Positions 33,007 through 45,519 of a stretch of 64,000 bases of DNA are shown one piece after another. The translations under genes were made by a program, and so were the position numbers. Position 1 is the first letter of the stretch. Each line of letters opens with the position of its first letter. The stretch is taken from the NCBI GenBank assembly GCA_025331125.1, contig JAOALB010000087.1, forward strand, positions 172,127 to 236,126, written 5' to 3'. This DNA comes from Mycogone perniciosa. Taxonomy: Eukaryota > Ascomycota > Sordariomycetes > Hypocreales > Hypocreaceae. The notes under the pieces were generated by a model, which had not been told where the DNA came from, made no database searches, and was given only the letters and a program-made list of their open reading frames with translations.

Positions 33007-36000
33007 GCACCACTCCGCGTATTACTGGTCTACGAGTACTACATTTGGTCATTAGATTAGTGGAATTGTTTGTTTGTTTGCTTGGATGGGGAGCATTTAC
33101 GACTACGACGCATGGTATTCCGAGCGGCGGCGCTGAGGAAAAGGGGGAAATTTCTCGTGAACTGGTTGGTGGTGGTGGCGTTTGGATAGCGACTTTTGCA
33201 TATACCACTGCTACTGCTAGTACGAAGTAGTACGTACACTGGTAATAAAAATTACGACAAACGTGTCAAAGATTGACAAGATTGATGTTGTGCGTTTCGT
33301 TGCGTATTTGATTGCTATTTTTCTTCTTTCCTTTTTCCTCCTGGATGTCATCCGATCTCAGACATAGCTTTCCTCAAAGTTCTTGGCAATGGTTAAAGGA
33401 GGTTGACTTAAGTAAGACTTGTTGATCCTGTACCTCCTTGCTCGAGTCATTTTGCGTACGTGCATTTGCATGAAACTCGAACCAATGTCCTCACATACGA
33501 GTAATACTTATATAAATTAAAACACGGAGCATTCCGTATGATATTGGTCCCAATGTAAGGAGCAGGAGGCGACATTGAAGGGTCATCAAGTGTGTCCAAA
33601 GGTCCAGGATGTCGTGGTATCTGCGCCCGTCTCGATGACAGACTTACCTAATATGAGCACGGAAGCTGGGAACAGACCAAGGCTCGGAGCAGTAGACAAG
33701 ATCGATCACATAGCGGCAAGTCAGCACATGGCTGGAGATTTACCATTTCTTTTTTCTCTTGTCCCCTTTCCCAGCCACCAAACGGTAGAGCAGAGGTCGT
33801 ACTTCGTACTATCATCTAATAGTACTACATGGACGGAGTCCTGCTACGGTTGTACGGCTCATATAATAATGACTCTAGAATAGTACTAAGTAGTTCAACA
33901 CCACTAGTATATTGTCGGCATCCGGAGATTTTATCTCCGTCAAATTGAAATTAGGATTAATGTACTCCGTACGGAGTACGAAGTGAATCGCCCTGATTTA
34001 TAGGCATGACATGAATCGTCGTCCCGAACGGACGACCGATCAGATGATTCGGCAGATGTAGTCCGAACGTGTGTTTTGTGGCTGAGCAAACAATGCCCTT
34101 TGTTGTCTTTGTGTTGTCAAACAAATATCCGAGGGGGAGATGACTGCATCCCTGCATCTCTCCACAGTTTGTCTTCAACCTCTTTCTTTTTTTTTCGGAT
34201 GTGAGTGATGAAACAAACCTCAAGAAAGTTGCTTTTTATTGTTGGGGGCTTTTGACCGTTGACGTGATGGATCTGGGGGGTTTGCTATTACTATCACAGA
34301 TTCACCAACGGGAAGCACGTATCTCTCGAAATGGTAGTAATACTCGTAAACACTAGTACGAAGTACAAGGACGCGAGTCATCGTCGCAGTAGAATTAACC
34401 AATAAATCGTTTGCGCCATACTTGCATTCGGGGTAACGCTACCACGTACGGAGTAGTACTACTATGCAGAATGGCTTTGACGGGGTTTTCATCGTAGTTT
34501 GCACAGACATTGCAGATCGGGACCACGCACTCGTTGGGACCGATAGTGTGCGGGCGGGATCCAATGCTGACTGCTAGTGCTCCGTACTACAGGTAAGTAC
34601 TACTACCGCTACTAGTATTATTACAACTACTAGTCGAAGTAGTAGGACACGTGGTAACCCCAGACCACGACATACTAAGAGCAAGGGGGGTTATTCTCCC
34701 TTGCAAATTGATTCTCGTTTGTCTGAAGAAGGACCCTCGTATGTGTGCCCTGGCATTTTAAGAAAAAAAGAGGGCCAGTTGGCCGGTAAGTTCGACAGCG
34801 GACGTGCGCTGTATTAGGTAGTATTAGTCTTTTAGCTTGGTACGAGTAGGTCACTTACATGAATAGTACCTAGTAGGCTATCGGTTCCGCGTCCGTCTAT
34901 CTCTTTTGCTCGGGATGGGATGGACCGCTTTCTTTGTAGTTATTTGGACAGAGTAGTATTTGATGATCTTATAGGTACGTAGCACTCCCTCTCAGATCAC
35001 AGGCTATCACTGCCGAGCCGATGTGGCAGTACATAAGCACCATCCACATAATAGCTGCTCTACTGATTGACTGAGTGCAGAATGCCGTACCACTAATGTA
35101 TGACTGCCTATTTAAAATATATCATTTGCCGTACGGAGCACCTAATAGTAGTACCAGGTACTAGTACTATCTACGTCCACCTCCGGCGGTGTATACGAGA
35201 CTACGAGTTCCAGGAATTGGCACGGGGCGTGGCTGTCGATCCAAGCTTCGGTGCAGAAACAGGGGTATCATAACACTGGCCCTCTTTTTCCCTCTCCCTT
35301 TTTTTCTTGAGTTTCTCTTCCAGAGACCATCAGGAGGAGCATGACTTGCCTGGTGCGATCAATCCATCTACGTATAGAAATAACGTACGAGTAGCAAGAT
35401 AGGCGTACTCCATGCTCCGTACGTACGAGTACCTATGAATGTATGTAGATGCATCCGGGGGTTGCCGAGGCAGTAATTATGTCAAAGGCACATCCCTGAC
35501 AGTGGCAAGAAGTACATAGAGCTTCTCTTCACCATCAATCAATGTCAATGTTAATGTCAATGTCAATGTCAATACTCGGATGCATCCGTCTTGTCCCGCC
35601 TGCTGTTGGCCGGTTTCGTTATGGCCTCGTGTATTAGTGCACGCAGTCTGCACATCTCTAGATACATAGATACATACTCCGTACGAGTACTATAAAGAAG
35701 AGCGGTGCTGACAAGCCGAGTGGAGATAATGAACCCTGATGCACAGCAGCAACCCTTGCTTAATACCAGTAGCGGCAAACTGAGAGCGCAGCAAGCGTCG
35801 TCTCAAAGTCCTTCATGGCCCGTATTATGTATTACATGCCCTCAGCCTCCAAAGTCCCGGTCTCTGGTCCTAGGCTCTAAATTGCCCTAGTGGACCGCCA
35901 TCGCCGTCATCTTCCCTGCAAGGCCGTTCCTTCGAATATTCTGCTAACAGTCCGTACTATTGCCTATTATTAGTCGCTGTCACCAGCTGCTCATCAATGG

Positions 36001-36962
36001 GAGAGCCCCCAAGCGAGCCCCCGGCACAAACTGAACTGAACTGAACTGAACTGAACTGACTGACTGACTGCTAAGAGGGTGGGTGACATCCTGGCCCACG
36101 TCGTCTAGCAAAAAGTCTAAGACATTTTCTCTGCAATCGATGACGGCCTTTCAATCCCCCCGCCTTTCGCCAGCCATCACCGTCCGTCCGTTCGCCCGCT
36201 CGCTTCGTTTTTCCCTCTCCCACACGAAAACCGATCGAGTACTACTACTCGACTTTCGTTCGGTTGCGGAGCTCAATTTCTCACAAATCCGGCCAAGCAG
36301 ACGGTGTCGGCGCCAGACCACTCCCAGTAGTAGTACGATCACACTATCTCGACTCCCCTGGTCCCTCTATGATCGGCTGGTCGCATAGGCAGATTGCTCC
36401 AAATAATTAGACTGTGGGGGCCTTGTGGCAGGCATTGCGCGTGCCGAGCAGAAAGACTGGAGCTTGCTGCAAGCTGGACCGGACCTCGCTTCATACGATA
36501 TTACGCTACTCGTACTTTTTTACCTTTGCCTTTCCTTCACGAGCTCCCGCGGCGCCCTCTCATTCTCATTCTCCTTTGTCATCATCCCATCACCTCTCAC
36601 GCCGCCATCCAATCCTGACTCACCAGCGACACAGAACGAACAGCCGAGACTACACCGGATTGTGTGCTTGTGATGGACGCTTGCTGACAAGCGGCGCCTG
36701 CCGGACGACAAAGTTAACTCGAGCTTTCTGGAACTGCCATATTTACCGGGCGCGTGTTGGCTATAATATATCATATCCGTCAAATCTTCTGGAACGTTTG
36801 CAAAAATCCCTGGAAAAACGAATTAGCTTAAACCATACGGATCCCTCTATTTCGCTCCATCCGTTTCGTCCGACGAGCACATGCTTCCATACGATACTGG
36901 AGGTGTGCGGTAACCAGGGCTGGGAACATCGTCAAGCTTCTGGACTCTTTGGAGGAACCATC
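33007..36962. other. long intergenic region rich in the dispersed palindromic word
   Basis: Nearly 4 kb hold no supported gene. Copies of the dispersed word are dense (for example 33,215, 33,805, 33,961-33,985, 34,345, 34,447, 35,675). Short tandem repeats are (TGTCAA)n-like at about 35,540-35,575 and (CTGAA)5 then (CTGA)3 at 36,031-36,070. The last 550 bases are open in the frame of the next gene but look like a leader (Ser/His/Arg-rich, no family feature). Confidence 0.5.
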
Positions 36963-39509
36963 ATGGGGAAATTCACATTCTCAAGATCGGGGCGCAAGAA
37001 GTCGTCAGTGCCCCAGGTCACCGTCACGGAGCCCATGAGCAAGGCGCACAAGATCTTGGGCTCCACGCCACTCAGCATCGATGCGCCGGTTTGCTTCGAT
37101 GACACAGCCTCATCGGCCGTCAGCGTTGGTACGTTAGAAAGTCCGGCGCCGAGCAACGTGGCGTCTGATCAATTCTCCTTAGATGACCATGTGAGAATCG
37201 CAGGATCTGAGGAGGAGTTCGGTGACGGCTCAGACTCATCGCCTTCGCATCTGAGGTTCAACGCTATCGGCGGAAAGGGCTATGGGAACAGGCATTCAGC
37301 TGGCGCATTGAAGAAGACCCATTCGTCATCGACAATCAAGTCATGGTATGAAAAGCCGAAGCAGCTACAGCAACACTCGATATCACGACAGTCATCGACC
37401 CCGGTCCTAGCGAGGGGATTATCAAAAGCTCACCGGGTGCTTGACGGTGGTGACGACCCCATTGATTTGGTCAAGACAAAGAAAAAGCCCCCAAAGCTTG
37501 ATTTCTCCAATCTCGTTCCCTCGACTCGATTATCCAAGAAAGAATCTAATGGTCACTTGAATGGCGTGGGCGGTCCAAACCCCAACCACATGATTAAGTC
37601 TCCGTCTATCATGTCACCCTTTTCTCAGGCGTCTGGGCGACAGAGTGACATGCGCACAAAGCTGAAACGGCGGACAAAGGAGAGCCTTCGATCACTCTTC
37701 CCCGATACGCCATCGACAAATACAGATGAGAGCAATCGAAGAGCACGACTGTCGGACAATGGGCTGTCCACGCTGTATGATCACTACGAACAGATGACGC
37801 TACGGCAGGTCTTGAGACAAGATCTCGAGACGCAGCATAGTCCTCTGAGTCAAAGAGACCCCAGTGACGGTCAGGAGGAGATCGAGTGGCGGGAGCCACA
37901 AGTCGAACATGACCTGGAATGGCTTCACAAACCACCTCACCCCCCTACACCCCAGACAGCCATCATGCCCAAATCAGAATGCTCAACATCACCCGGCGAT
38001 GGAGATAGAAGCGTCTCGAGCAGACATACTCGGACCTCGAGAGCATCAAAACAGACTGAACGAAGCTTGCAAGAAGCCGATTTCCACGACAAAAGTGTCC
38101 TCATGTTATCTTCCGACTCTGAGGAAGATGTCGAGGTGGAAGCATCGACCCAGAGTCGTAATTCTACCTCGAATAGGCCTCGATCGGAATTGAGCGACAA
38201 CAACCTCGCACCACCTCCAGACACACGCCAAGCAAAGAACACGCGGAGACGGCCAAGTCCCGGCGGATCAAGTAAGCGGTCGAGCAAGAAGGCCAGCTTC
38301 GCACCCGCCAACACATACATCACCATCCCCATTATGGAGGACAACCGCACACCTCGCCAGCTCTCTCGGTCGAATCTGTCGCAAGGTGGAAGCTCCCGAA
38401 CTTCATCTTCACCCAGAGAGTCACTCATATCAAGTAACTCGACAGTCTCAGGGATGACGTGCCAGATCGGTTACGGCACCGAAGAGACTGATACCATGAC
38501 CGTTCTGCCAGCCCGTCGCCCATCCCAGGCAGAGCTAGAACAAATATCGGTGCCATCACAACCTGTAGATCAAATAATGCCTATCATGCCGCATGAGCCC
38601 GTTGCCGCCTCATCTCACCAAATCACGCCGCCGTTGAGTCCGACATCTGTGGATTTCTACTTGCGTTCCGTCCATTCGACCATGAACGGATCTGGTAACC
38701 AAAACCGCATGATGGCCTTGACTCCACAAGAGGAGATGCTCATCTCAGCGCTTCGCAAGAAAAACCAAGCTATGCGCGGGAGCGCAAGGGCGGCATCCGA
38801 GAATCAGGTCATGCACGAGAGACAATCGTCCCTGGGACGCAATTCGACTGCATCGCAGGCAACTGTCACTGAAACTTCGGTCTTCGACTTTGATTTCCCC
38901 GTACCACCGAACCATAAAAAGAAGAAACAGCGTCAATCTGAGGCGACTGTGATGCTTGCTGAGAGCGATTCGTCCACCCCCAAGAACGAGGCATTTTCGC
39001 AGAGTGATGAAGACAGTTACCGGGCATCCTATCTTCCGCCGAGAGAGTCCCCCTCTCAGAAGGGTTCTCTGGAGAACGCCAGTCAAGGGTCCCTGGAGTC
39101 CCCCCAACAACAAGATGTTCCCGTCTTCCTTGACGAAGGCAAGCCAGTCTCCGATTGGAGTCACCTTGAGGAAGATGACAGTGATCTGGACGACTTTCTT
39201 CCTACTTCTTGGGGACACTCTGAGGAAAACCATACCACCCAAGGGGATAACGTCTCACCCAAGGCGCAGTCACAGCCCGAACACCTACCATCAAATTGCG
39301 CTTCTCCGACGTCTACGAGGCTGGCTGCCTTGGCTGAAGACGATGATGAGGATGATATGCCCCGACCTGACAGCCCCGTCTCTCCTGACTCGTTCCCTCC
39401 TGTACCACAGCAACGAACCACTGTCAGGAACATGGCACGTCTGAGCGCTGTGGGGTACGTAAGGAAGAGTAGCAGCAACGAGCCGGGGTGGTGGGGCGAT
39501 GACGACTGA
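36963..39509 (+). CDS. large disordered fungal protein of unknown function
   Basis: This single-exon gene has 848 residues and starts MGKFTFSRSGRKKSSVPQVTVTEP. It is strongly Ser/Pro/Arg-rich and low in hydrophobic residues, so mostly disordered. Stretches that look conserved are KAHKILG near residue 25, SLRSLFPDTPSTN, DHYEQMTLRQVLRQD, and LTPQEEMLISALRKKNQAMR (about residues 595-615), a short helix of the kind that mediates binding. The C-terminus is acidic (DDDEDDM, EDDSDLDDF) and ends NEPGWWGDDD. I do not recognise a domain. The frame stays open 183 codons upstream, but the conserved-looking reading starts at this ATG, which sits in a good context (CATCATGGGG). Confidence 0.78.
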   Translation: MGKFTFSRSGRKKSSVPQVTVTEPMSKAHKILGSTPLSIDAPVCFDDTASSAVSVGTLESPAPSNVASDQFSLDDHVRIAGSEEEFGDGSDSSPSHLRFNAIGGKGYGNRHSAGALKKTHSSSTIKSWYEKPKQLQQHSISRQSSTPVLARGLSKAHRVLDGGDDPIDLVKTKKKPPKLDFSNLVPSTRLSKKESNGHLNGVGGPNPNHMIKSPSIMSPFSQASGRQSDMRTKLKRRTKESLRSLFPDTPSTNTDESNRRARLSDNGLSTLYDHYEQMTLRQVLRQDLETQHSPLSQRDPSDGQEEIEWREPQVEHDLEWLHKPPHPPTPQTAIMPKSECSTSPGDGDRSVSSRHTRTSRASKQTERSLQEADFHDKSVLMLSSDSEEDVEVEASTQSRNSTSNRPRSELSDNNLAPPPDTRQAKNTRRRPSPGGSSKRSSKKASFAPANTYITIPIMEDNRTPRQLSRSNLSQGGSSRTSSSPRESLISSNSTVSGMTCQIGYGTEETDTMTVLPARRPSQAELEQISVPSQPVDQIMPIMPHEPVAASSHQITPPLSPTSVDFYLRSVHSTMNGSGNQNRMMALTPQEEMLISALRKKNQAMRGSARAASENQVMHERQSSLGRNSTASQATVTETSVFDFDFPVPPNHKKKKQRQSEATVMLAESDSSTPKNEAFSQSDEDSYRASYLPPRESPSQKGSLENASQGSLESPQQQDVPVFLDEGKPVSDWSHLEEDDSDLDDFLPTSWGHSEENHTTQGDNVSPKAQSQPEHLPSNCASPTSTRLAALAEDDDEDDMPRPDSPVSPDSFPPVPQQRTTVRNMARLSAVGYVRKSSSNEPGWWGDDD

Positions 39510-40184
39510 ACAATACGAAATAATTCTCGATACGATGCGCCATGTATTACTATTACCACTACCACTATAATCGCCATATGAGCTACAGATTTTCGGATCA
39601 TTTCTATTATTCGCATCTGGATACCGGATCCTTGGTATATACGGACCATCATACTTCTTTTTACCGGTAATATTGCTTGATACCCGGAACGACACCAGAG
39701 TTTTGCTTTGTTTTTGCTCTTACATTAGCCGTGGGCTGGGAGGCTTACTAGGATAGACCAGAGTGCCTATTGGAGTCTGAGCCAGGGAAGGATAATAATG
39801 TTGGAATGGTGTGAGGCTTAGGTGTTGGGAGGACCCTGTTTATATGTGACGACGATCATGGCACACTCATGTACTTAATATTTTCTGGACAATGGTACGG
39901 ACGATTTGAACGAAGACGATGATTTTTTGCTACCGAAAAACAAAGAAAATGGAATAGTGTTGGGTTCGTGTCTGTGCTACGTAGGACTAATGTGGATGAT
40001 GGTTTTGCAATTATGAGGTCTTGATGATGCGGGTACTAACGCAGACACGGCTCCACAAGTGCGATGCTTGTTTGCTTTCTCTCTCTCTCTCTCTCTCTCT
40101 CAGCATCCCCGAACTCGTGTATGATGCTGGACTCTAAAGTGTTCTCTGTTCTAATATTGTCTCCCCCCTGAGATATGACCGTGT
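39510..40184. other. intergenic, 3' ends of two convergent genes
   Basis: No gene is supported. A (TC)n microsatellite lies at about 40,078-40,101. Confidence 0.5.
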
Positions 40185-40940
40185 TTATGAGTACGTCGAG
40201 CCCTCGGGGGGTTGGGGAATCTTTTTGTTGGAGGGGGAGGCCATATATCTAGAATTGAACAAAGTGTTAGCTCAACTTCCCCAGGCAATTCCACTGGATG
40301 TCGAGGCAGATAGGATGAATGTGCCGGACTGAGCATAGAGAGAGAGAAGACTTGACAACCAAGCCCAAAAGAAAGTAATTAAGGGGGAAAACTCACCTGC
40401 GCAACTCAATCAGGACTGTCTCCATGGTGTTTTCTCGCTTCCACTGGGCGAGGCAGGGGAGTTGCTTAGGGTCGACGACGCCGTTGCGGGGGTTGACGCA
40501 GGGCAGGTTGACTTGGCTGACGAACTGGATGGTGGGTGGCTCGTCGGGGTACATTTCGCCGCAGTGCATTTTGACGCTGTAGATGCGGTTTTCGTGGACG
40601 GACTAAGGAGGCGGAGAAGAAGAAGACGGTTAGCTATTGCGATTCTTTCCCTCCAGTTTCTGACTAGAGCCATCTCTCGCGCGCATTGAGTGTTTGTGCC
40701 TCACGGCCCCGGCACTCTCGCTGCGGTGTCTGATAAGACAACTACAGGCATCTTCGAAGATGGATCAAGAGGGGGGAGCATTCTCACATGAGGAGGTCCG
40801 AGAATGGTGCCGTTCCAGTTCGTCATGAGCAAGTCCTCTCCATCCTCCAGGCCGTAACTGCAGGCCTCAGCTCCGAGGCCCTTTTCGCCCTTCTCGAGCT
40901 CCTCCAGCAGGCGGAAATTGCGGGGGACCTTTGCGGTCAT
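40185..40940 (-). CDS. MMS2: ubiquitin-conjugating enzyme variant (UEV)
   Basis: Mms2 lacks the catalytic cysteine and pairs with Ubc13 to build K63-linked ubiquitin chains in error-free post-replication repair. Exons are 40788..40940, 40397..40602 and 40185..40248; the introns are 185 and 148 bp. The 140-residue product starts MTAKVPRNFRLLEELEKGEKG. It has LMTNWNGTILGPPH, IYSVKMHCGEMYPDEPPTIQF and VNPRNGVVDPKQLPCLAQW, with no Cys at the E2 active-site position as expected. It ends YMASPSNKKIPQPPEGSTY. Confidence 0.95.
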
Positions 40941-41428
40941 GGCTGCGTTCTGGTGAATACGTGAGCGCGATATCGGAGTCGTGGAGTCGTGGAGTCGCGG
41001 TCTCAAAATACCAGAGGAGTTGGATGTTTGAGGCGGGTGGCTTATACGAGACAGAAGACAGAAGGGGACGCGGGGCAGATTTACTTCCACCGCCCCGCTG
41101 AAGCGTTGAAGTGTCCGTCATGGGCCGGTAAATAATAGGACGGGTAAATGTCGGGATTGTGGAAAGCTCTGGGGAAGCTCCTCTTCCTTCCGAACAAGCA
41201 AGCTGTCGCATTTTCTACAACAAGACGAATCGTCATCACCTCTCACCTCACGATCCTCACTCGCCTTTCTTTCATCGTTTTTTCCTTTTCCCTCCCCCCC
41301 GTTCTGGATTTTTAGTTGGTGACTTCTTCACATATCAGTTTCCTGGTTGGGTCTATAATCAGGCGAACTTGCAGATCAGAATCAACGCAAAGCACGGAAT
41401 CGCACCGCACACACGACATAGAGACACC
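40941..41428. other. divergent promoter region of MMS2 and the stomatin-like gene
   Basis: No gene is supported. Divergent transcription leaves about 490 bp, with a pyrimidine-rich tract near 41,265-41,310 before the stomatin-like start. Confidence 0.55.
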
Positions 41429-42713
41429 ATGTCATCATTGCCGATAAGGGCCGCTCTGAGGGCGAGGCCGACCCTGCTGCGATCACAACTCCGTCTCTCC
41501 TTCTCGACATCATCTCGCACCCTCCTCCCCGCCAGCTTCTCCGGTGGCAGCCTCGCTGGCGGGCCATTGCCGTCGTACTTCCAGAAGCCGAGGTTGCCCG
41601 CCAACACGATTGTACGCTTCGTGCCGCAGCAGACGGCATGGATAGTCGAGCGCATGGGAAAGTTCAATCGAATATTGGAACCGGGATTGGCGATTCTTGC
41701 ACCGGTGATTGATCGCATTGCCTATGTCAAGAGCTTGAAGGAGGTGGCTATTGAGATTCCTAGTCAGAGCGCTATTACGGCGGATAATGTGACGCTGGAG
41801 CTGGATGGTGTGCTGTTCACGCGTGTGTTTGATGCGTACAAGGCAAGGTAAGTCCTTTGAATCTTATCCTTCTATCTCCCGCACTGGACAGTGGAACAAT
41901 GCTCACATTTTTGCCTTGGACTTTAGCTACGGTGTCGAAGATGCTGAGTATGCCATCTCCCAACTCGCCCAAACCACAATGCGCTCTGAAATCGGTCAAC
42001 TCACCCTCGACCACGTTCTCAAGGAACGTGCCGCTCTGAATACCAACATTACTGCCGCCATCAATGACGCCGCCGAAGCATGGGGCGTCACCTGCTTGCG
42101 CTACGAGATTCGAGACATCCACGCCCCAGGCGCCGTTGTCGAAGCTATGCATCGCCAGGTCACCGCCGAGCGCTCCAAGCGCGCCGAGATTCTCGAGTCT
42201 GAGGGCCAGCGCCAGAGCGCCATCAACATCGCCGAGGGTAGGAAGCAGAGTGTCATCCTGGCCTCGGAAGCTCTTCGCGCCGAGCGCATCAACGAGGCGG
42301 ATGGTGAGGCCGAGGCCATCCTGCTCAAGGCTAAGGCTACTGCCGAGGGTATCGATGCTGTGGCTGGTAGTATCCTAAAGGGTGCTCATGGCGCTCAGGG
42401 TGCCATGAGCCTGACTATTGCAGAGAAGTATGTTGATGCTTTCAGCAAGCTTGCCAAGGAGAGTACGGCTGTGGTGGTTCCAGGCAACGTTGGCGACATC
42501 AGCGGTATGATTGCCACCGGCTTGAGTGTTTATGGAAAGGTCGGCGAGGCCCAAGCGAAAGCCATGGCAAGGCACCTCACCATACCATCTAGCGGCGAAG
42601 CAGAGCAGAGCGCCACCTCATCCTCATCAGAAGATGTTGCTGGAGAAATCAGCAATTCTGGGGTAAAAGACAAGGTATTAGAAAGCTTCAACCAAACCAG
42701 GGCGAAGAAATGA
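41429..42713 (+). CDS. mitochondrial stomatin-like protein (SLP-2 type)
   Basis: SPFH/Band-7 proteins of this type scaffold prohibitin and proteases in the inner mitochondrial membrane. Exons are 41429..41847 and 41927..42713, with a 79-bp intron; the product is 401 residues. The N-terminus MSSLPIRAALRARPTLLRSQLRLSFSTSSR is a basic mitochondrial presequence. The SPFH core begins NTIVRFVPQQTAWIVERMGKFNRILEPGL and includes VTLELDGVLFTRVFDAYKASYGVEDAEYAISQLAQTTMRSEIG and TCLRYEIRDIHAPGAVVEAMHRQVTAERSKRAEILESEGQRQS. A coiled region rich in Ala/Glu follows, then a Ser-rich tail. The gene is intact. Confidence 0.93.
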
Positions 42714-44082
42714 AAAGGACAAACTGAAGGAGAGAAAAAAAAACATAACGAAACGACAAATCCCACGGAGAGGATGTAAGAGGACCGAGGGTGGGAATGT
42801 GTTCTGTCATAACGTACAAACCAAAAGGAAACAAAGATCTGGACAGACGGGCGTTTATGCGTGTGCGTGTGCATTTTCTCATCATCATCATCATCACCAG
42901 CTCATTCTGTAAAAAAGGGGGGAGGAAGACGCATTTGGTCCTTCGATCTGTTGCATTACTTTTGGCTGGCGACGGACATGGAGTGTATGTCCCATGTTGT
43001 ACGAATAGGTAAATACCATCTTCCACACAATGCTGAATATGTACGAATATGCAACCCTTTCCCCTTTCTTCTAGACTAAGAGGATGTCAAGAGGCAATAT
43101 CGTTGGTCTGAATCAGCTTGGGGCTCCCGCAGATACCTGGATCTGTCGCAATGGTCAGTCACGTGGCTTCTCTACCTCGTAGAGCAATAGCAGTAAGCTT
43201 GAGCATTTGAGAGGACCCCTCTCTCTTACACCTTAAGAGCCCAAGTCTACGAGGTATAGGAATGGCGACATTCACATCAATCTTTCGGCGTAATTCCATT
43301 AACACGGAGTTGTTCTTCAGTGCAAGTGATGGTGAACTCCTACGTCAAGTTTATAATGAATTCCCGTATGAACTGGATCGACTAAGGCGTGCTTACTCAA
43401 TATCTGAACAATCCAATCCCTGCTCATCTACTTTGTCCCCATCCCAGATTCTCTATGGAACCCAATATGACGAAGTCAACCGCACGCTCGTCAGTTTTCT
43501 TTCTCTCCGATAGATCCATAATAATCACTGTGACCTGTCTCTTACCAAGCAGCCAATCAACTTTTATTGCTTTATCTTAGCCATTCAGGTTTCGACTCCA
43601 TGTGTAGGCATTATTGACACGTTATGGCGCCTCATGACATCTTGTGGCATCTTGCAAGTCGTTAGCACCTAACTGACATCCTGTTGACACCTAACAGGCA
43701 TGGCGCCGTGTCATCTGTTGATACCATGCAGGTAAGACCACATGAGTTTATATTGCGGCCCTAAAGGGCGAGCGTACGGGCACCATCCGATAGATCGTAG
43801 GACTTCAGTCACCTTCACGTCTATATAATACCTAAGGATTCGAGCTTCGCAACCGCGTTCCATTCCATGTCGCCAACTCTTTCCGGCTCCAGATAAAGCT
43901 TCTTGATATTGCAACGTCGCATTACTATTACTCGATCTTTTTCATCTCCTTTTCTTGATAGCAATTAGCTCTTTGTCAAGACCATTGTCCCCCTTCTCTC
44001 CAACGGGCACTAAGGTACGTTTCCACACATCCACCATCTCCGTTGCCACAATTCTAACAGATTTAGGCAAACATCAATAACA
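42714..44082. other. intergenic at the edge of the accessory region
   Basis: An 83-codon frame at 43,262-43,513 (MATFTSIFRRNSINTELFF) is unrecognised. Short near-repeats of GACATCTTGTGGCATCTTG type occur at 43,628-43,700. Confidence 0.45.
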
Positions 44083-45210
44083 ATGCCAGTGACTATCAAA
44101 ATCGCGTCCCACTCTGCTGAAGAGGTCCATCTACGAACGGTAGAGAGCTCGGCCAGTCCCCTGAAGTGGACCGTTCTGCAAGTATCTCGGTGCATTGGGC
44201 CGGTGATGCATTTCACGGTCACTGATGAAGGCGCAAGCCACGTACTCCCCAGGCGAAATGGGCTAGTAGTGCATGCCTTCGTCCCGACGATGTCTGGATC
44301 GTGATCGTTGCACAATTCTCGTTCTATTTTGGCCATCATGCGGAAGCGCTTTGTCACGCTTTGTCACGCACGAAGGCAAGAAGACGCTTGTTGTTGAAGC
44401 AGAGTTAAAGCCGGGGGTTGAGATCGACTTCGCAGAGCACATCGCCAAAATGGTTGAGACAGTTCACGTATGTTTTCCAAGACCTAATATTCCTGGAGCT
44501 GGATAGGGAAAACGGCTTGAGAACTGAGATAGTTGTCTGCAGTGCAGCTCTAATGGCCACAATGAAGAATTATTTCGAATACGTGTAAGTGCTCAGATTG
44601 AGGATAAGCATACACTCAGAGAAGTTAATTTGTCAACCCGACTAGGATCCAACTTAGATGTGGTATTCCATCGGTGACGCTGCTGGAAGATGTGTCGGAT
44701 TGGGAGGAAATTCTCAAACGACTTGACAAACTCAACACATTTGGCCCTGAGCATCGGCAGTTAGAACACTGGTGGGACTTGCTTGTCTCAGTAATCCAGA
44801 ATATGATCTAGTCTTTCCATAGCCTAGTAGCCCTAGCTGAGGTTGCTAAGCAAGTCGACTTCTGGTCCAAGATGGCGCATTACATGTCCCAAGGAAGTGG
44901 CACCACATACCTATCTTGATGGATCACAGCTTTCTATGTATTTACAGCAAAGGGCGAATGGCAGGCCGCGGAACTTGGCACTCCGGGGTTCGACCACTCC
45001 TAGCTCCGCGAACAGTACAACCAAAAGATCGACGCACATCACCAACCCCAAAACGTACCTGGAGAATGGATCATATCTTCTAGCGATATATTTGATATAG
45101 CGCATATGATGCCGCTCCTTCCGGAAATCATGCGGGCTGTGGTAGACCTGTTTAGCCAGAGACACAGTGTAGCGGAAAGGACTTCTCTTCCTATGTCAAG
45201 GTAAGTTCCT
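44083..45210 (+). pseudogene. decayed DUF4419-family gene
   Basis: The frame starts MPVTIKIASHSAEEVHLRTVE, the usual N-terminus of fungal DUF4419 proteins (function unknown). It continues in shifted frames with RPDDVWIVIVAQFSFYFGHHAEAL, then FVTHEGKKTLVVEAELKPGVEIDFAEHIAKMVETV. Then comes VVCSAALMATMKNYFEYV, an intron-like GTAAGT...CTAG, and LRCGIPSVTLLEDVSDWEEILKRLDKLNTFGPE. VDFWSKMAHYMSQGSGTTYLS, stop, WITAFYVFTAKGEWQ ends the recognisable part. A 10-bp direct duplication (GCTTTGTCAC twice near 44,347-44,368) lies at one frame break. Stops fall at TAG after IQNMI and at TGA in the SGWITAF motif. Confidence 0.75.
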
Positions 45211-45519
45211 CAAACCTTTGCCCCTCCGAAACGATAAACTCTGACCCACCCCTTTATAGTGTGCAGAGTGATTGTCGAATTCATCATTTCCAATCCACCT
45301 AAGAACCCTCTAACTGTTGATCTGTAATTGATAGCAGGCTAATCAAGGAGCGTTTGCTTAGGAGGAAGTGATTGCGACGAATAACTGGTGAGCCCTATAT
45401 ATTAGATCTTTTATTTTTATTACTTGATTGGGACAATTAATACTGTACAGTAATCGGTACTTGAACTGCCTTTAAATACTAGCTGTTCGTAACCCTTGAT
45501 ACAGTCATTTAGGATAGTA
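45211..45519. other. short intergenic stretch between two pseudogenes
   Basis: AT-rich; nothing recognisable in it. Confidence 0.4.
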
